NCBI RefSeq assembly: GCF_001984155.1
Contig: NZ_MTQO01000045.1
Location: 248,001-312,000 of the forward strand
DNA length: 64,000 nt
Direction of reading: 5' to 3'
Source: Actinosynnema sp. ALI-1.44
Lineage (GTDB): Bacteria > Actinomycetota > Actinomycetes > Mycobacteriales > Pseudonocardiaceae
Shown here in pieces: positions 8,959-17,735 of this stretch. The first letter of the stretch is position 1. Every line of letters begins with the position of its first letter. Under the pieces are notes generated by a model that did not search any database, was not told where the DNA came from, and was given only the letters and a program-made list of their open reading frames with translations. Made by a program: the position numbers and the translations under genes.

Positions 8959-10053
8959 ATGACGAAGGCACTGATCATCGGGGGCGGGATCGCCGGGGCC
9001 GTGACCGGGATGGCCTTGCGGCGGGCCGGGATGACACCGGTCATCTACGAGGCGTACGCCACCGGCGCCGACGACATCGGGGCGTTCCTCACGATCATGC
9101 GCAACGGGATGAACGCGTTGGAGGCGGTCGGGGCGCACCAGCCAGTCATCGACGCCGGTTTCCCCGCGACCAACGTCGAGTTCCTGGACAAATCAGGCAC
9201 GAGGATCCACCTCAACCCGATGCGCAGCGGCGCGCGGACGCTCAAGCGTTCGGTGTTGTACCGCGTGTTGCACGACGAGGTGGCTCGGCGGGGCATCGAG
9301 TTGCACCACGGGAAGCGCCTGGTCTCAGCGTCGGTTGTGGACGGTCGCGTCCGGGCGGGGTTCGACGACGGCACCAGCGCAGACGGCGACCTGCTCGTCG
9401 GCGCGGACGGCATCCACTCCACGACCCGGTCGATCATCGACCCGTCGGCACCCGCGCCCCGGTTCACCGGCCTGACCATCGCGTACGGCTACACCAGGGC
9501 GACGTCGTTCCCGCTGTCGGCGGACGCCTACCGGATGATCTCCGGCGGCCGTGCGTTCTTCGGCTACACCACGGCGCCGGACGGTGAGACGTGGTGGTTC
9601 TCCCGCGCCCCCGAACTGGACCTGGCCACGGCCAACCGGCAGGACTTCGTCGACCTGCTGGCAGACGACAACACGCCCGCCGCGCAGATCGTGCGGTCCA
9701 CCGATGACCTGTTCATCACGAACGCCTACGACGTGCCCGAGACCCGCTTGTGGCACAACGACTCCATGGTCCTCGTCGGTGACGCCGCGCACGCCGCGTC
9801 GCCAGCGGCCGGGCAGGGCGCGTCGATGGCGCTGGAGGACAGCGTGATCCTCGCCAAGTGCCTGCGGGACATCACGCCGGTCCCGGCGGCGTTCGAGCGG
9901 TACACCGCGATCCGCCGGGACCGGGTCGAGCGCTTGGTCGCGGAGAGCGCGGCGCTCGGGTCCGGCGCGAACCGCCGCGCGGCGCCACCGAAGCCGGAGG
10001 AGCGGCACTGGCTCTACGACCACGCGATCGATTGGGCAGCACCCGTCGCCTGA
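8959..10053 (+). CDS. FAD-dependent aromatic-type monooxygenase
   Basis: A 364-aa group A flavoprotein hydroxylase. The Rossmann motif GGGIAG is at residues 8-13, a DLLVGADGIHS motif (NADPH/FAD DG motif) is mid-protein, and VGDAAHAASPAAGQG is the ribityl-binding motif. It is shorter than rifampicin monooxygenases (about 475 aa) and lacks their C-terminal thioredoxin-like domain. It is co-directional with the phosphotransferase-like gene 59 bp downstream, so the two may be cotranscribed. The substrate is unknown. Confidence 0.88.
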   Translation: MTKALIIGGGIAGAVTGMALRRAGMTPVIYEAYATGADDIGAFLTIMRNGMNALEAVGAHQPVIDAGFPATNVEFLDKSGTRIHLNPMRSGARTLKRSVLYRVLHDEVARRGIELHHGKRLVSASVVDGRVRAGFDDGTSADGDLLVGADGIHSTTRSIIDPSAPAPRFTGLTIAYGYTRATSFPLSADAYRMISGGRAFFGYTTAPDGETWWFSRAPELDLATANRQDFVDLLADDNTPAAQIVRSTDDLFITNAYDVPETRLWHNDSMVLVGDAAHAASPAAGQGASMALEDSVILAKCLRDITPVPAAFERYTAIRRDRVERLVAESAALGSGANRRAAPPKPEERHWLYDHAIDWAAPVA

Positions 10054-10112
10054 TGGGGCCGACCAGCGGAAATTATTTCATCACGCGTTGAGATTGAGTT
10101 AAACTCGGCGCC

Positions 10113-12707
10113 ATGACGACGTGGGTGCGAGACTTCAGCGACATCAGCACTGACATTTCCGCCGACATGCTGGCGGATGTCGGCGGCAAGGCGGCCAACC
10201 TCGGCGAGCTGACCAGGGCGGGCCTCCCGGTTCCGCCAGGGTTCTGCGTCACGACCGACGCCTACCGGGAAGTGGCCGCCGCGGCCGGGGCCGACGGCAG
10301 CCATGACGCGGCCACGACCCGGGCGCTGATCCTGGGCACGGCGATGCCCGACGCGATCAGCGAGGCGATCACCCGCGCCTACGCGGCACTCGGCGCGGAC
10401 GTGCCGGTCGCCGTTCGGTCGTCGGCGACGGCGGAAGACCTGCCGTTCGCCAGTTTCGCGGGTCAGCAGGACACGTACCTCAACGTGGTCGGCATCGGCG
10501 ACGTGCTCGACGCGGTGCGCCGGTGCTGGGCTTCACTGTGGACAGACAGGGCCTTCGCGTACCGCGCCACCAACGGGATCGACAACCGGACCGTGCGCCT
10601 CGCGGTGGTGGTCCAGCGGATGGTCCAGTCTGAAGTGGCCGGTGTGATGTTCACGGCCGACCCGGTGACCGGGCGGCGGCACGAGTACGTGCTCGACGCC
10701 AGTCCCGGCCTCGGTGAGGCCGTCGTGTCCGGCGCGGTCAACCCCGACCACTTCGTGGTGCGCGACGGTGCGATCGTCGAGCGCAGGCTCGGTGACAAGC
10801 GCGTGGTCATCCGGTCATTGCCCGGCGGTGGCACGGAACGCCTCGAACGCGAGTCCGGCGCGGCCGATGCCTGCGTCACCGACGACCAGGTCATCGCGCT
10901 CGCTGCGCTCGGCGCGGAAGTGGAGCGGCACTACGGCGCACCGCAGGACACCGAGTGGGCGATCGACGCCGAAGGCGCGCTGTGGCTGACGCAGTCACGG
11001 CCGATCACCACGCTGTACCCACTGCCGGACCAGTCCCAGGAGGACACTCGGGTGTACTTCTCCATCACTGTGGCGCAAGGGCTGTACCGGCCGATCACGC
11101 CGAGCGGGCTCGCCACCTTCCGCCTGCTCGCCACCAGCGTCGCCAGGGAGATCCTCGGTCTCACCGTGGCGGATCCGGTCGCCGGGCCCAGTGCGTTCGC
11201 CGAGATCGGCGGGCGCGGCTACATCGACGTCACAGCGGCGGTGCGCAGCGAAGTCGGCCGCGCGATCGTGCCGAAAGTGCTCGGCGTCATGGAGGCACGG
11301 TCCGGCGCGGCCCTGAGCAGTCTGTTCGACGACCCGCGGTTCGCTTTGCGTCCCGGTTCACGCCGGAAGGCCGTGCTCCGGCTGCTCCGGCTGGCAGTGC
11401 GGTTCAGGGTCCCGCTCCGCGTGCTGCAGGCCGTGATCAGCCCGCGAGCCGCGCACCGGTTCGTCGACTCGGTCGGCCGGGACATCCGCCGCCGGATCGC
11501 GTTGCATCCCGGGGCCACGCCGGTCGAACGGCTCGACCACGTCGAGCAAGTGCTGCTACGGCACCTCTTCCCCGTCGTTCCGCGGGTGATGCCCAGCGCC
11601 GCCGCGGGTTTCCTGCTGCTCGGGCTGGCGGGCAAGATCGTCGGCAGGCCCGGCGAGGTGCAGGCGGTGTTGCGCGGTGTGCCGCACAACATCACCACCG
11701 AGATGGACCTGGAGCTGTGGCACCTGGCCACCCGGATCCGCGAGAGCGACGCCGTCAGCCAGTTCCGCGAGGAGTCGCCAGAGCGGCTGGCGGAACGCTA
11801 CCTGGCGGGCACGCTGCCGGACGTCGGCCTGGCCGAGTTCCTCGAGGTGTGGGGCGACCGCGCGGTGGCGGAGATCGACGTCGGCATGCCGCGCTGGTCC
11901 GATGATCCGACACACATCCTTGGCGTGCTTGCGAATTACCTCCGTTTGGCGGATCAAGAAGCGGCGCCGGACGTGGTCTTCGCCCGTGGCACGGCGCAGG
12001 CGCGGGCCGCGATCGACCGGCTCGTCGCGCAGGCGCCCCGGCGCAAGCGGATACTCCGCTTCGCGCTGAACCGGGCGCGGGACCTGGCCGGAATCCGCGA
12101 GATGCCCAAGTACTTCCTGGTGATCGCGCTCGGCTCGGTCCGCGAGCACCTCAAGGCGATCGGGGCCGAACTGGCCGAGGCGGGCCGGATCGCCCGGCCG
12201 GACGACGTGTTCTTCCTCGACTTCAAGCAGATCAGGTCTGCCCTCGGTGGAACGGACCAGCACGAAAGGATCTCCGGCAACCGCGAGGCGTACGAGCAAG
12301 AACTTCGGCGCAGGCGGATCCCGCGGGTCATGCTTTCGGACGGCACCGACGTCGAGGCGATCTCGCGACCGGTTGCGGCGGCGGACGGTTCGCTGCCGGG
12401 GACCCCGGCCTCCGCGGGCAGCATCACCGGCACCGCACGCGTTGTGCTCGATCCGGTCGGTGCTCACCTTGAGCCAGGCGAGATCCTGGTCGCCCCGTCG
12501 ACCGATCCCGGCTGGACTCCGTTGTTCCTCACCGCGGGCGGGCTCGTGATGGAGATGGGCGGCGCGAACTCACACGGCGCCGTCGTCGCCAGGGAATACG
12601 GGATTCCCGCCGTCGTCGGCGTCGCGGACGCCACCCATCGCATCACCACCGGTCAGACCATCACCGTCGACGGCGCCACCGGTGTCGTGACTCCCGTTCC
12701 TGCCTAG
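10113..12707 (+). CDS. rph: PEP-utilising enzyme, probable rifampin phosphotransferase
   Basis: An 864-aa three-domain enzyme. The N-terminal ATP-grasp domain (about 1-315) has the VRSSATAEDLP motif. A middle domain follows, then a C-terminal swivelling His domain with GGANSHGAVVARE, catalytic His at residue 821. Length and the His position fit rifampin phosphotransferase (about 867 aa, His825 in Listeria) much better than PEP synthase. Such enzymes transfer the beta-phosphate of ATP to rifamycins. No rifamycin-associated element is obvious upstream, so the drug assignment is family-based. Its 3' end overlaps the convergent LuxR-type gene by 4 bp. Confidence 0.75.
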   Translation: MTTWVRDFSDISTDISADMLADVGGKAANLGELTRAGLPVPPGFCVTTDAYREVAAAAGADGSHDAATTRALILGTAMPDAISEAITRAYAALGADVPVAVRSSATAEDLPFASFAGQQDTYLNVVGIGDVLDAVRRCWASLWTDRAFAYRATNGIDNRTVRLAVVVQRMVQSEVAGVMFTADPVTGRRHEYVLDASPGLGEAVVSGAVNPDHFVVRDGAIVERRLGDKRVVIRSLPGGGTERLERESGAADACVTDDQVIALAALGAEVERHYGAPQDTEWAIDAEGALWLTQSRPITTLYPLPDQSQEDTRVYFSITVAQGLYRPITPSGLATFRLLATSVAREILGLTVADPVAGPSAFAEIGGRGYIDVTAAVRSEVGRAIVPKVLGVMEARSGAALSSLFDDPRFALRPGSRRKAVLRLLRLAVRFRVPLRVLQAVISPRAAHRFVDSVGRDIRRRIALHPGATPVERLDHVEQVLLRHLFPVVPRVMPSAAAGFLLLGLAGKIVGRPGEVQAVLRGVPHNITTEMDLELWHLATRIRESDAVSQFREESPERLAERYLAGTLPDVGLAEFLEVWGDRAVAEIDVGMPRWSDDPTHILGVLANYLRLADQEAAPDVVFARGTAQARAAIDRLVAQAPRRKRILRFALNRARDLAGIREMPKYFLVIALGSVREHLKAIGAELAEAGRIARPDDVFFLDFKQIRSALGGTDQHERISGNREAYEQELRRRRIPRVMLSDGTDVEAISRPVAAADGSLPGTPASAGSITGTARVVLDPVGAHLEPGEILVAPSTDPGWTPLFLTAGGLVMEMGGANSHGAVVAREYGIPAVVGVADATHRITTGQTITVDGATGVVTPVPA

Positions 12708-13630
12708 AGCAAGCCCATCTGCATGGCGCGGACGCCTGCCTGGAACCGGCTGCGGGCGTCCAGCTCCACCATGGCCGACGCGACGTCGCCGCGGACCGTG
12801 CGAACGCTCACCCCCAGCCGGCGAGCGATCGCGTCGTCGGTCAACCCCTGCGCGAGCATTCGCAGTACGAGCTCGTGCCGGGACCGCGTCGGCCTGCCCT
12901 TGGGCACCTGGCTGACTTCGACGCTCTGCGCCCACAGGCCGTCGGCCAACGCGACGAGCGAACGGAGTTCGTTCTCCGTCCTGATCACCCTGCCCGCACC
13001 GGCTTCGTTGAGCACCACGCCGACCAGGCCGTCCACCACCACGGCCCGGACGGGCACGTTCGACGTCGCCCTCGGCGTGTGCCCCCGTTTGCCCAGCCAC
13101 ACCGCGTAGTCCACGGCTGAGACGTCAGTGCGCCACAGCGCCCTGAGCCCCGCGCCGCGGCGCAGCACGCCCTCGGCGATGTGCTCGGCGAACTCGTACG
13201 ACCGCGGGTCGTAAAGCGGCGCCAGGATCACAACTTCGTTACGAACCCGCGCGGCCAGCCGTTCGACGACCGCGAGCACCTCGTCCATATCGGACAACGG
13301 GCACGCGTCGTCGAGCCTGCCCGTGGTCTGCTCGTGCAACGACACAAACGTCTCGACAGCCGCCGCGCTGGGCATCGGCCCGCCCGACAACCGCCGCGCG
13401 GCCAACGCCGGCAGCGCCAGGCACGGCTGGATCGCCCGCACCGCACCGGCTTCGACCGCCGAGTTCATCACCAGCCCTTCACCGCGCAACTCCGCCAGCA
13501 CGGTCGCGCCCTGGTCGGGAGACCACGCCAACGCGTGCTCCAGGCGTTCCGGCTGCCATCGTGACCGGGTCAGCAGTGCCCGGTAGCCGATCTCAGCCTG
13601 GCCGCCCACGCCAAGCCTGTGGCTCTTCAT
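12704..13630 (-). CDS. LuxR-type HTH transcriptional regulator with TrmB-like N-terminus
   Basis: A 308-aa regulator. The C-terminal LuxR-type HTH (about 245-300) shows the pattern LAQGLTDDAIARRLGVSVRTVR. The N-terminal and middle part resembles the PLD/TrmB-like sensor region of small actinomycete LuxR proteins, with no kinase receiver. I chose ATG 13630; a GTG 18 bp upstream would add MRVRAS. It is convergent with rph and may be independent of it. Confidence 0.82.
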   Translation of the reverse strand: MKSHRLGVGGQAEIGYRALLTRSRWQPERLEHALAWSPDQGATVLAELRGEGLVMNSAVEAGAVRAIQPCLALPALAARRLSGGPMPSAAAVETFVSLHEQTTGRLDDACPLSDMDEVLAVVERLAARVRNEVVILAPLYDPRSYEFAEHIAEGVLRRGAGLRALWRTDVSAVDYAVWLGKRGHTPRATSNVPVRAVVVDGLVGVVLNEAGAGRVIRTENELRSLVALADGLWAQSVEVSQVPKGRPTRSRHELVLRMLAQGLTDDAIARRLGVSVRTVRGDVASAMVELDARSRFQAGVRAMQMGLL

Positions 13631-14585
13631 GCTCGCCCTCACCCTCATTCGACCCGATGAACACCCGGCCGAGTTCCCTTCCCCCTCATCGTGCGCCGAG
13701 ACAGATCAACGCATCCTTGGCCTCCCGTTCCACAAGAGCACGGGAGCCGCGGTGAAGTACCGCCGGCTCGGCCTGGTGTCCTCGTCGTCCGGATCGAGGA
13801 TGAACCGCGCGGGCTTCGTGAACAAGCGCGGCGCTGAGAATCCGCCCGGATGCCACGTCCGAGCGCCGCCGCATGCCGCCGGACGGCCGGGCAGCAGGCC
13901 ACGGACCCTCGCTTTCGGTAGCACAGCGGCGAAAGCTCGCACAGCTCGGCACCTCGCGGACCGCAAGAGCCCACGCGGCGGCAGCGGCCGTGTTCCGGCG
14001 GCCGGAACGTTCCCGGCCGCAAACGCTGCCAGCAGCCCGGACCGTTCGTCCAGAGTGGACCGCGCGGCACTCGTCACTGGTGAAACGCCCTCCCACCCGA
14101 AGTCCGGAGTCCTACGCACCATGGCGAACCAACCTAGCGATCCGCGATGACGGCCTGGTGAATCTTCGCTGACCCAGCCGAGAGATGGGGCGAAATCCAC
14201 GCCGCGAGACGACTTGTCCCCCGACTGGCCTATCGCCGCGGCCGATCAGTGCGATGTGGAACCACTCTGAGCATCAGTCCCATCACCTTTGAGCACTGAC
14301 ACAGCGTTCACAGCCGGTCGCTGTTCGCGACACCGGGCCGGCTCGAGGTCCACAGTGGAAGGAGCGGACAGCGACCGGCCGAACACGCGGCGCGACGACC
14401 CGATCGCATAGTACAAAGTGGATGGTACGGCCGAATCGACCATGGCACCCCTCGAAATCTATTTCCCCAGTTTTGGATGCTCGTCGAGAGTAAACCAGCG
14501 TTACGGCTGCGTCAACGAAGGCTTGCGATGTACCATTTGCCAAGCAACTGATGTTTACGCCCGTCACGGATCGGCAGGAGGCAGG
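13631..14585. other. 955-bp gene-poor region
   Basis: No convincing gene. Open frames on both strands give low-complexity Arg/Pro/Ala proteins with no ribosome binding site. A 65-codon minus-strand frame at 14246-14443, starting at an ATG divergent from the XRE gene, and the end of a minus-strand frame at 13706-13830 have more ordinary composition, but I do not recognise them. A palindrome TCCACAGTGGA lies at 14349-14359. The XRE promoter should lie near 14500-14570. Confidence 0.45.
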
Positions 14586-15002
14586 GTGAACGCGCCGTTC
14601 TCTATCGCCGAGAAGCTCGACCGGCTGTTCCATCGCGTCCGCCCGGCAGGGCAGGGCGAGTACAGCCACAACGCCGTCGCCGAGGCGATCAGGGAGCAAC
14701 AGGGCATATCCATCTCGCACACGTACATCTGGCAGCTGCGCACCGGGCGCAGGGACAACCCGACAATCCAGCACCTGACCGCGCTGGCCACGTTCTTCGG
14801 GGTGCCGGTCGCCTACTTCCTCGACGACGAGGAGACCAGGCAGATCGACAGCGAACTCGAACTGCTGGCGGCATTGCGCGACACGGGCGTCACCGAGATC
14901 GCGTTGCGCGCGGCGGATCTCTCGCCAGGAAGCCGCGAGACGATCAGCAACATGATCCTCAAGGTGTGGGAGTTGGAGAACGAGAAGAAGAAACCGGAGT
15001 GA
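14586..15002 (+). CDS. XRE-family HTH regulator (cassette 2)
   Basis: A 138-aa Cro/CI-type DNA-binding protein. The HTH spans about residues 25-75 (AIREQQGISISHTYIWQL, then NPTIQHLTALATFFGVP). An acidic, helical C-terminal tail follows. GTG 14586 has AGGAGG four bases before it. It is convergent with the second MAB_1171c gene, overlapping by 44 bp. XRE repressors are the known substrates of ImmA-type proteases, so it is the best candidate target of the protease at 16187-16666. Confidence 0.85.
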   Translation: MNAPFSIAEKLDRLFHRVRPAGQGEYSHNAVAEAIREQQGISISHTYIWQLRTGRRDNPTIQHLTALATFFGVPVAYFLDDEETRQIDSELELLAALRDTGVTEIALRAADLSPGSRETISNMILKVWELENEKKKPE

Positions 15003-16134
15003 CTCCGGCGAATCGGCCGGGATACGGCGAAAGCCGGTGCGCCGTGCTGATCTCGGCCAGCCATTTCGCTTCCTCGTGCTCATCGGCGCCGCCGGGCGTC
15101 GACGGCCAGCACCCCTGACACGGCCGCGTGCCCGCCTTCTTGCGGCGCAGCGCGACCTCGATCCAGCACGCCTCCGCGAGCACGGCGGCCTGGCGGCCGT
15201 GGATGCCCTGTGCGGCCAGGTATTCCAGCGCTTCGCCGGGCGTCGCGGGCGGGGCGTACTGGCGGAGTTCGAGCATCCCGTCCCTGATCTCGATCAGCCG
15301 CCGGTACAACCGCAACCGGGCGGTGGCCAGCAACCCGTCCGCGCTCGGCAAGCGTTCCGAGACGTACAGGATCACCTGGGGAAACGTGGTGCGCATGGTG
15401 TGCCACAACGGCGCTAGCGCACGCATCGACCGGTGGATGGCGATCAGCTCGCGCACAACCGTCCACGTCGGCAGCACGACACCGCTGACGATCAGCAGCC
15501 CGGACACCGGCAGCATCCGGTCGGAGATCGCCGCGACGAGTTCGGTCGGCATCCGCACGCCCGCCGCGTTGGCGAGGATGTACGCCGACTTGTAGACCGC
15601 GAAAAGCGCGTTGATGGCGGCTCCGGCGCACATCAGCCACAGCCCGACGCGCAGCAGGTTCGTCGGCGACGCCCGGCTGACCCGCCAGATCAGCAGACCG
15701 CCCGTGCACAGCACGGTGCCGAGGTAGGCCTCCAGCAACATCCAGTAGGCGATGACCACCGGGTTGGTCTCCCGTTGGGCCAACAGGTGCTCAGCCGAGC
15801 CGTGGATGCCGTGGCTGGCCATGGCGAACAGCGCGACCAGCGTCGTCGCCACCCCCAGCCCCAGCAGCACCTGGCGGGAGTTCGGCCGTCGGCCGGTGAT
15901 GAACGCGACGAACCGCAGCAGGTTGACCCCGGCGGCTATGGCCAGCAGGTGCTGAAGCAACGTGTCCGCGTTCGTGCCGAGCACGTCCTGCACCGCGCCC
16001 GCGACCGGCGGGAGCGCGACCGTCTTGATGACCGCGAACGCCAGGAAGATGCGCCACACCGTGCGTTGCTTCGGACCGCGGCGCAACGCGGGCAGCCACC
16101 CGGCCACCAGTCCCCAGAGCAGAACGAGAAGCAA
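14959..16134 (-). CDS. MAB_1171c-type 7-TM membrane protein (cassette 2)
   Basis: A 391-aa paralogue of the protein at 7005-8204. It has about seven hydrophobic helices, then a soluble tail with RLYRRLIEIRDG and a CQGC pair near residue 340. The recorded start is TTG 16134. A strong GAGGAGG at 16152-16158 is better spaced (8 nt) for an in-frame CTG at 16143, which would add three residues, so a non-standard CTG start is possible. It follows the metalloprotease gene by about 50 bp on the same strand. Function is unknown. Confidence 0.8.
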   Translation of the reverse strand: MLLVLLWGLVAGWLPALRRGPKQRTVWRIFLAFAVIKTVALPPVAGAVQDVLGTNADTLLQHLLAIAAGVNLLRFVAFITGRRPNSRQVLLGLGVATTLVALFAMASHGIHGSAEHLLAQRETNPVVIAYWMLLEAYLGTVLCTGGLLIWRVSRASPTNLLRVGLWLMCAGAAINALFAVYKSAYILANAAGVRMPTELVAAISDRMLPVSGLLIVSGVVLPTWTVVRELIAIHRSMRALAPLWHTMRTTFPQVILYVSERLPSADGLLATARLRLYRRLIEIRDGMLELRQYAPPATPGEALEYLAAQGIHGRQAAVLAEACWIEVALRRKKAGTRPCQGCWPSTPGGADEHEEAKWLAEISTAHRLSPYPGRFAGVTPVSSSRSPTPTP

Positions 16135-16186
16135 CGCGTTCAGCGGCGGTACCTCCTCGTTTCTCTCGCGGGTGCCGGGATTCGTC

Positions 16187-16666
16187 TCAGGTGTTCGGGC
16201 GGAGGACCTCGGTCATCCGCGCGAGCGCGTCCCGTGGTCTGGCCCTGCCCCCGCCGCCCCGGATCATCGACGCGAGCATCTCGGCTTCCTGCTCCTGCTC
16301 GGTGGCGTAGTTCACGCGGCCGAGCACCCGCCGGACCACATCGGGGTCGATGGTGGGGAAGAGTCTGCGCCGCAGCGAAACGTCGATACTGAGCCGGTGG
16401 TCGCACAGCATGTGCGCGAGCTCGTGCAGCACTATGTGCTCGGAGTGCAGCTTCGACGTGGTCGGCTCGTAGAGGATGTAGTCGGCGTCCGCCACGGACA
16501 GCCACATGCCGCACGGGGCGGCGGCGGACAGGCCGGGCATCGGTTTGAGCTCCAGACGGCGGCCGCGTTTCTCGGCGACATGCGCGCAGAACGCGTCGAG
16601 GTCGAACGGTTGCGGTACGGCGAAGGTGCGCAGGTGTTGTTCACAGCGCCGACGAAGCTGCCTCAT
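16187..16666 (-). CDS. ImmA/IrrE-family metallo-endopeptidase (cassette 2)
   Basis: A 159-aa paralogue of the protein at 6491-7012, with similar residues along its whole length. HELAH is at residues 81-85, followed by CDH; the EQEQEAE segment is also present. ATG 16666 has GGAGG about 9 nt upstream. It is first in a two-gene unit with the 7-TM protein and diverges from the LLM oxidoreductase. Cytoplasmic zinc protease, probably acting on a regulator; the nearby XRE protein is the obvious candidate. Confidence 0.85.
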   Translation of the reverse strand: MRQLRRRCEQHLRTFAVPQPFDLDAFCAHVAEKRGRRLELKPMPGLSAAAPCGMWLSVADADYILYEPTTSKLHSEHIVLHELAHMLCDHRLSIDVSLRRRLFPTIDPDVVRRVLGRVNYATEQEQEAEMLASMIRGGGGRARPRDALARMTEVLRPNT

Positions 16667-16728
16667 TTCCCGTCGCCTCCTTGTTTGGAGACTACCCGGC
16701 AAGGTCAAGTGACCCGGATGATGGACCC

Positions 16729-17616
16729 ATGAAGGTCCGTATCGGGGTAGGCCTCGGCCCGCACGAGGATTTCGTCGAGGCGATCGATCACGCGGAAGCA
16801 CTGGACATCGACTCACTGTGGTTCTCCGAAGTCGTTTTCGGGGAACACACCGACCCGTTCATAGCAATGGCGTACGCCCTTTCGCGTACGAACAAACTGA
16901 AAGTGGGCACGGGCGTGGCCGTGTTGCCTGGCCGAAGCCCCGTCCTCGTCGCGAAACAACTGGCATCGCTGGCGGCGCTAGCCCCCAAACGGGTACTCCC
17001 GGTCTTCGGACTGCGACCGGCGCGCGATCCCGAACGGCAGGTCTTCCCGGCGCCCCGGGGCGCCCGCGGCGCCCTGTTCGACGAAACGATGCAGGTGGTC
17101 CGGCTGTTGCTGACCCAGGACACCGTTTCCTTCCACGGGCAGTTCCACACGCTCGACACCGCGTCGGTCCGCCCCCGGCCCCGGCGGATGGACATCTGGC
17201 TCGGCGGGTCGGCGAGAGCGGGCCTCGAACGCACCGGGCGGCTGGCCGACGGCTGGCTGGGCAGCTTCATGACACCGAGCCAGACCCTCCTGGCGCGGCG
17301 GACCATCGAGCAGGCCGCGCGGGAGGCGGGCAGGGAGATCGAGGCCGACCACTACGGGATCAGCATCGCGCTCGCCGAGGGCGGGATCCCGCAGACGCTG
17401 CTGGCCGCCGCGCGCAGCAGGCAGCCGGACATCGACCCGGCCGAGGTGATCCCGGACAGCTGGGAGGCGGCGCAGGACCTGATCGAGCGCTACATCGACG
17501 CGGGGCTGACGAAGTTCGTGATCCGCCCGGCCGGTGAGGTCCGCACGATCCGCCCGTTCCTCGACGACTTCGCCGCGAAGCTCAAGCCGCTGGAGCGCGA
17601 CCTGCCGGAACCCTGA
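16729..17616 (+). CDS. LLM-class (luciferase-like) flavin/F420 oxidoreductase
   Basis: A 295-aa TIM-barrel oxidoreductase. The N-terminal strand VRIGVGLGP, the loop GTGVAVLPGRSP near residue 65 and the IWLGGSA segment near 160 are typical of the luciferase-like family. Actinobacterial members mostly use F420; cofactor and substrate cannot be assigned from sequence alone. ATG 16729 was chosen as an upstream start would add an unconserved tail overlapping the promoter region. A hairpin follows the gene. Confidence 0.87.
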   Translation: MKVRIGVGLGPHEDFVEAIDHAEALDIDSLWFSEVVFGEHTDPFIAMAYALSRTNKLKVGTGVAVLPGRSPVLVAKQLASLAALAPKRVLPVFGLRPARDPERQVFPAPRGARGALFDETMQVVRLLLTQDTVSFHGQFHTLDTASVRPRPRRMDIWLGGSARAGLERTGRLADGWLGSFMTPSQTLLARRTIEQAAREAGREIEADHYGISIALAEGGIPQTLLAAARSRQPDIDPAEVIPDSWEAAQDLIERYIDAGLTKFVIRPAGEVRTIRPFLDDFAAKLKPLERDLPEP

Positions 17617-17687
17617 TCCGTCCGACCCTGGTCGTCGTGGCTGACGGAAAACCCCCAACCGCCCTCATGTGCCGTGAAGGCCACCCT

Positions 17688-17727
17688 GCCCGGCATGCGA
17701 CGCCCGTAACCGGCGGCCATGCCGGGC
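17688..17727. terminator. Hairpin between convergent genes
   Basis: Perfect 10-bp arms GCCCGGCATG (17688-17697) and CATGCCGGGC (17718-17727) with a 20-nt loop. It lies between the stop of the LLM oxidoreductase (17616) and the stop of the sugar dehydrogenase (17736), so it can end transcription from both sides. Confidence 0.65.
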
Positions 17728-17735
17728 GAGTCGCT

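Noticed and set aside
8959-10053. FAD monooxygenase as a rifampicin monooxygenase (Rox)
   Set aside because: Too short by about 110 residues and without the C-terminal domain of Rox.
10054-10112. Rifamycin-associated element upstream of rph
   Set aside because: No inverted repeat resembling the published element was seen in this gap.
13629-14150. 173-codon plus-strand frame in the gene-poor region
   Set aside because: Low-complexity composition, no ribosome binding site and no similarity that I recognise.
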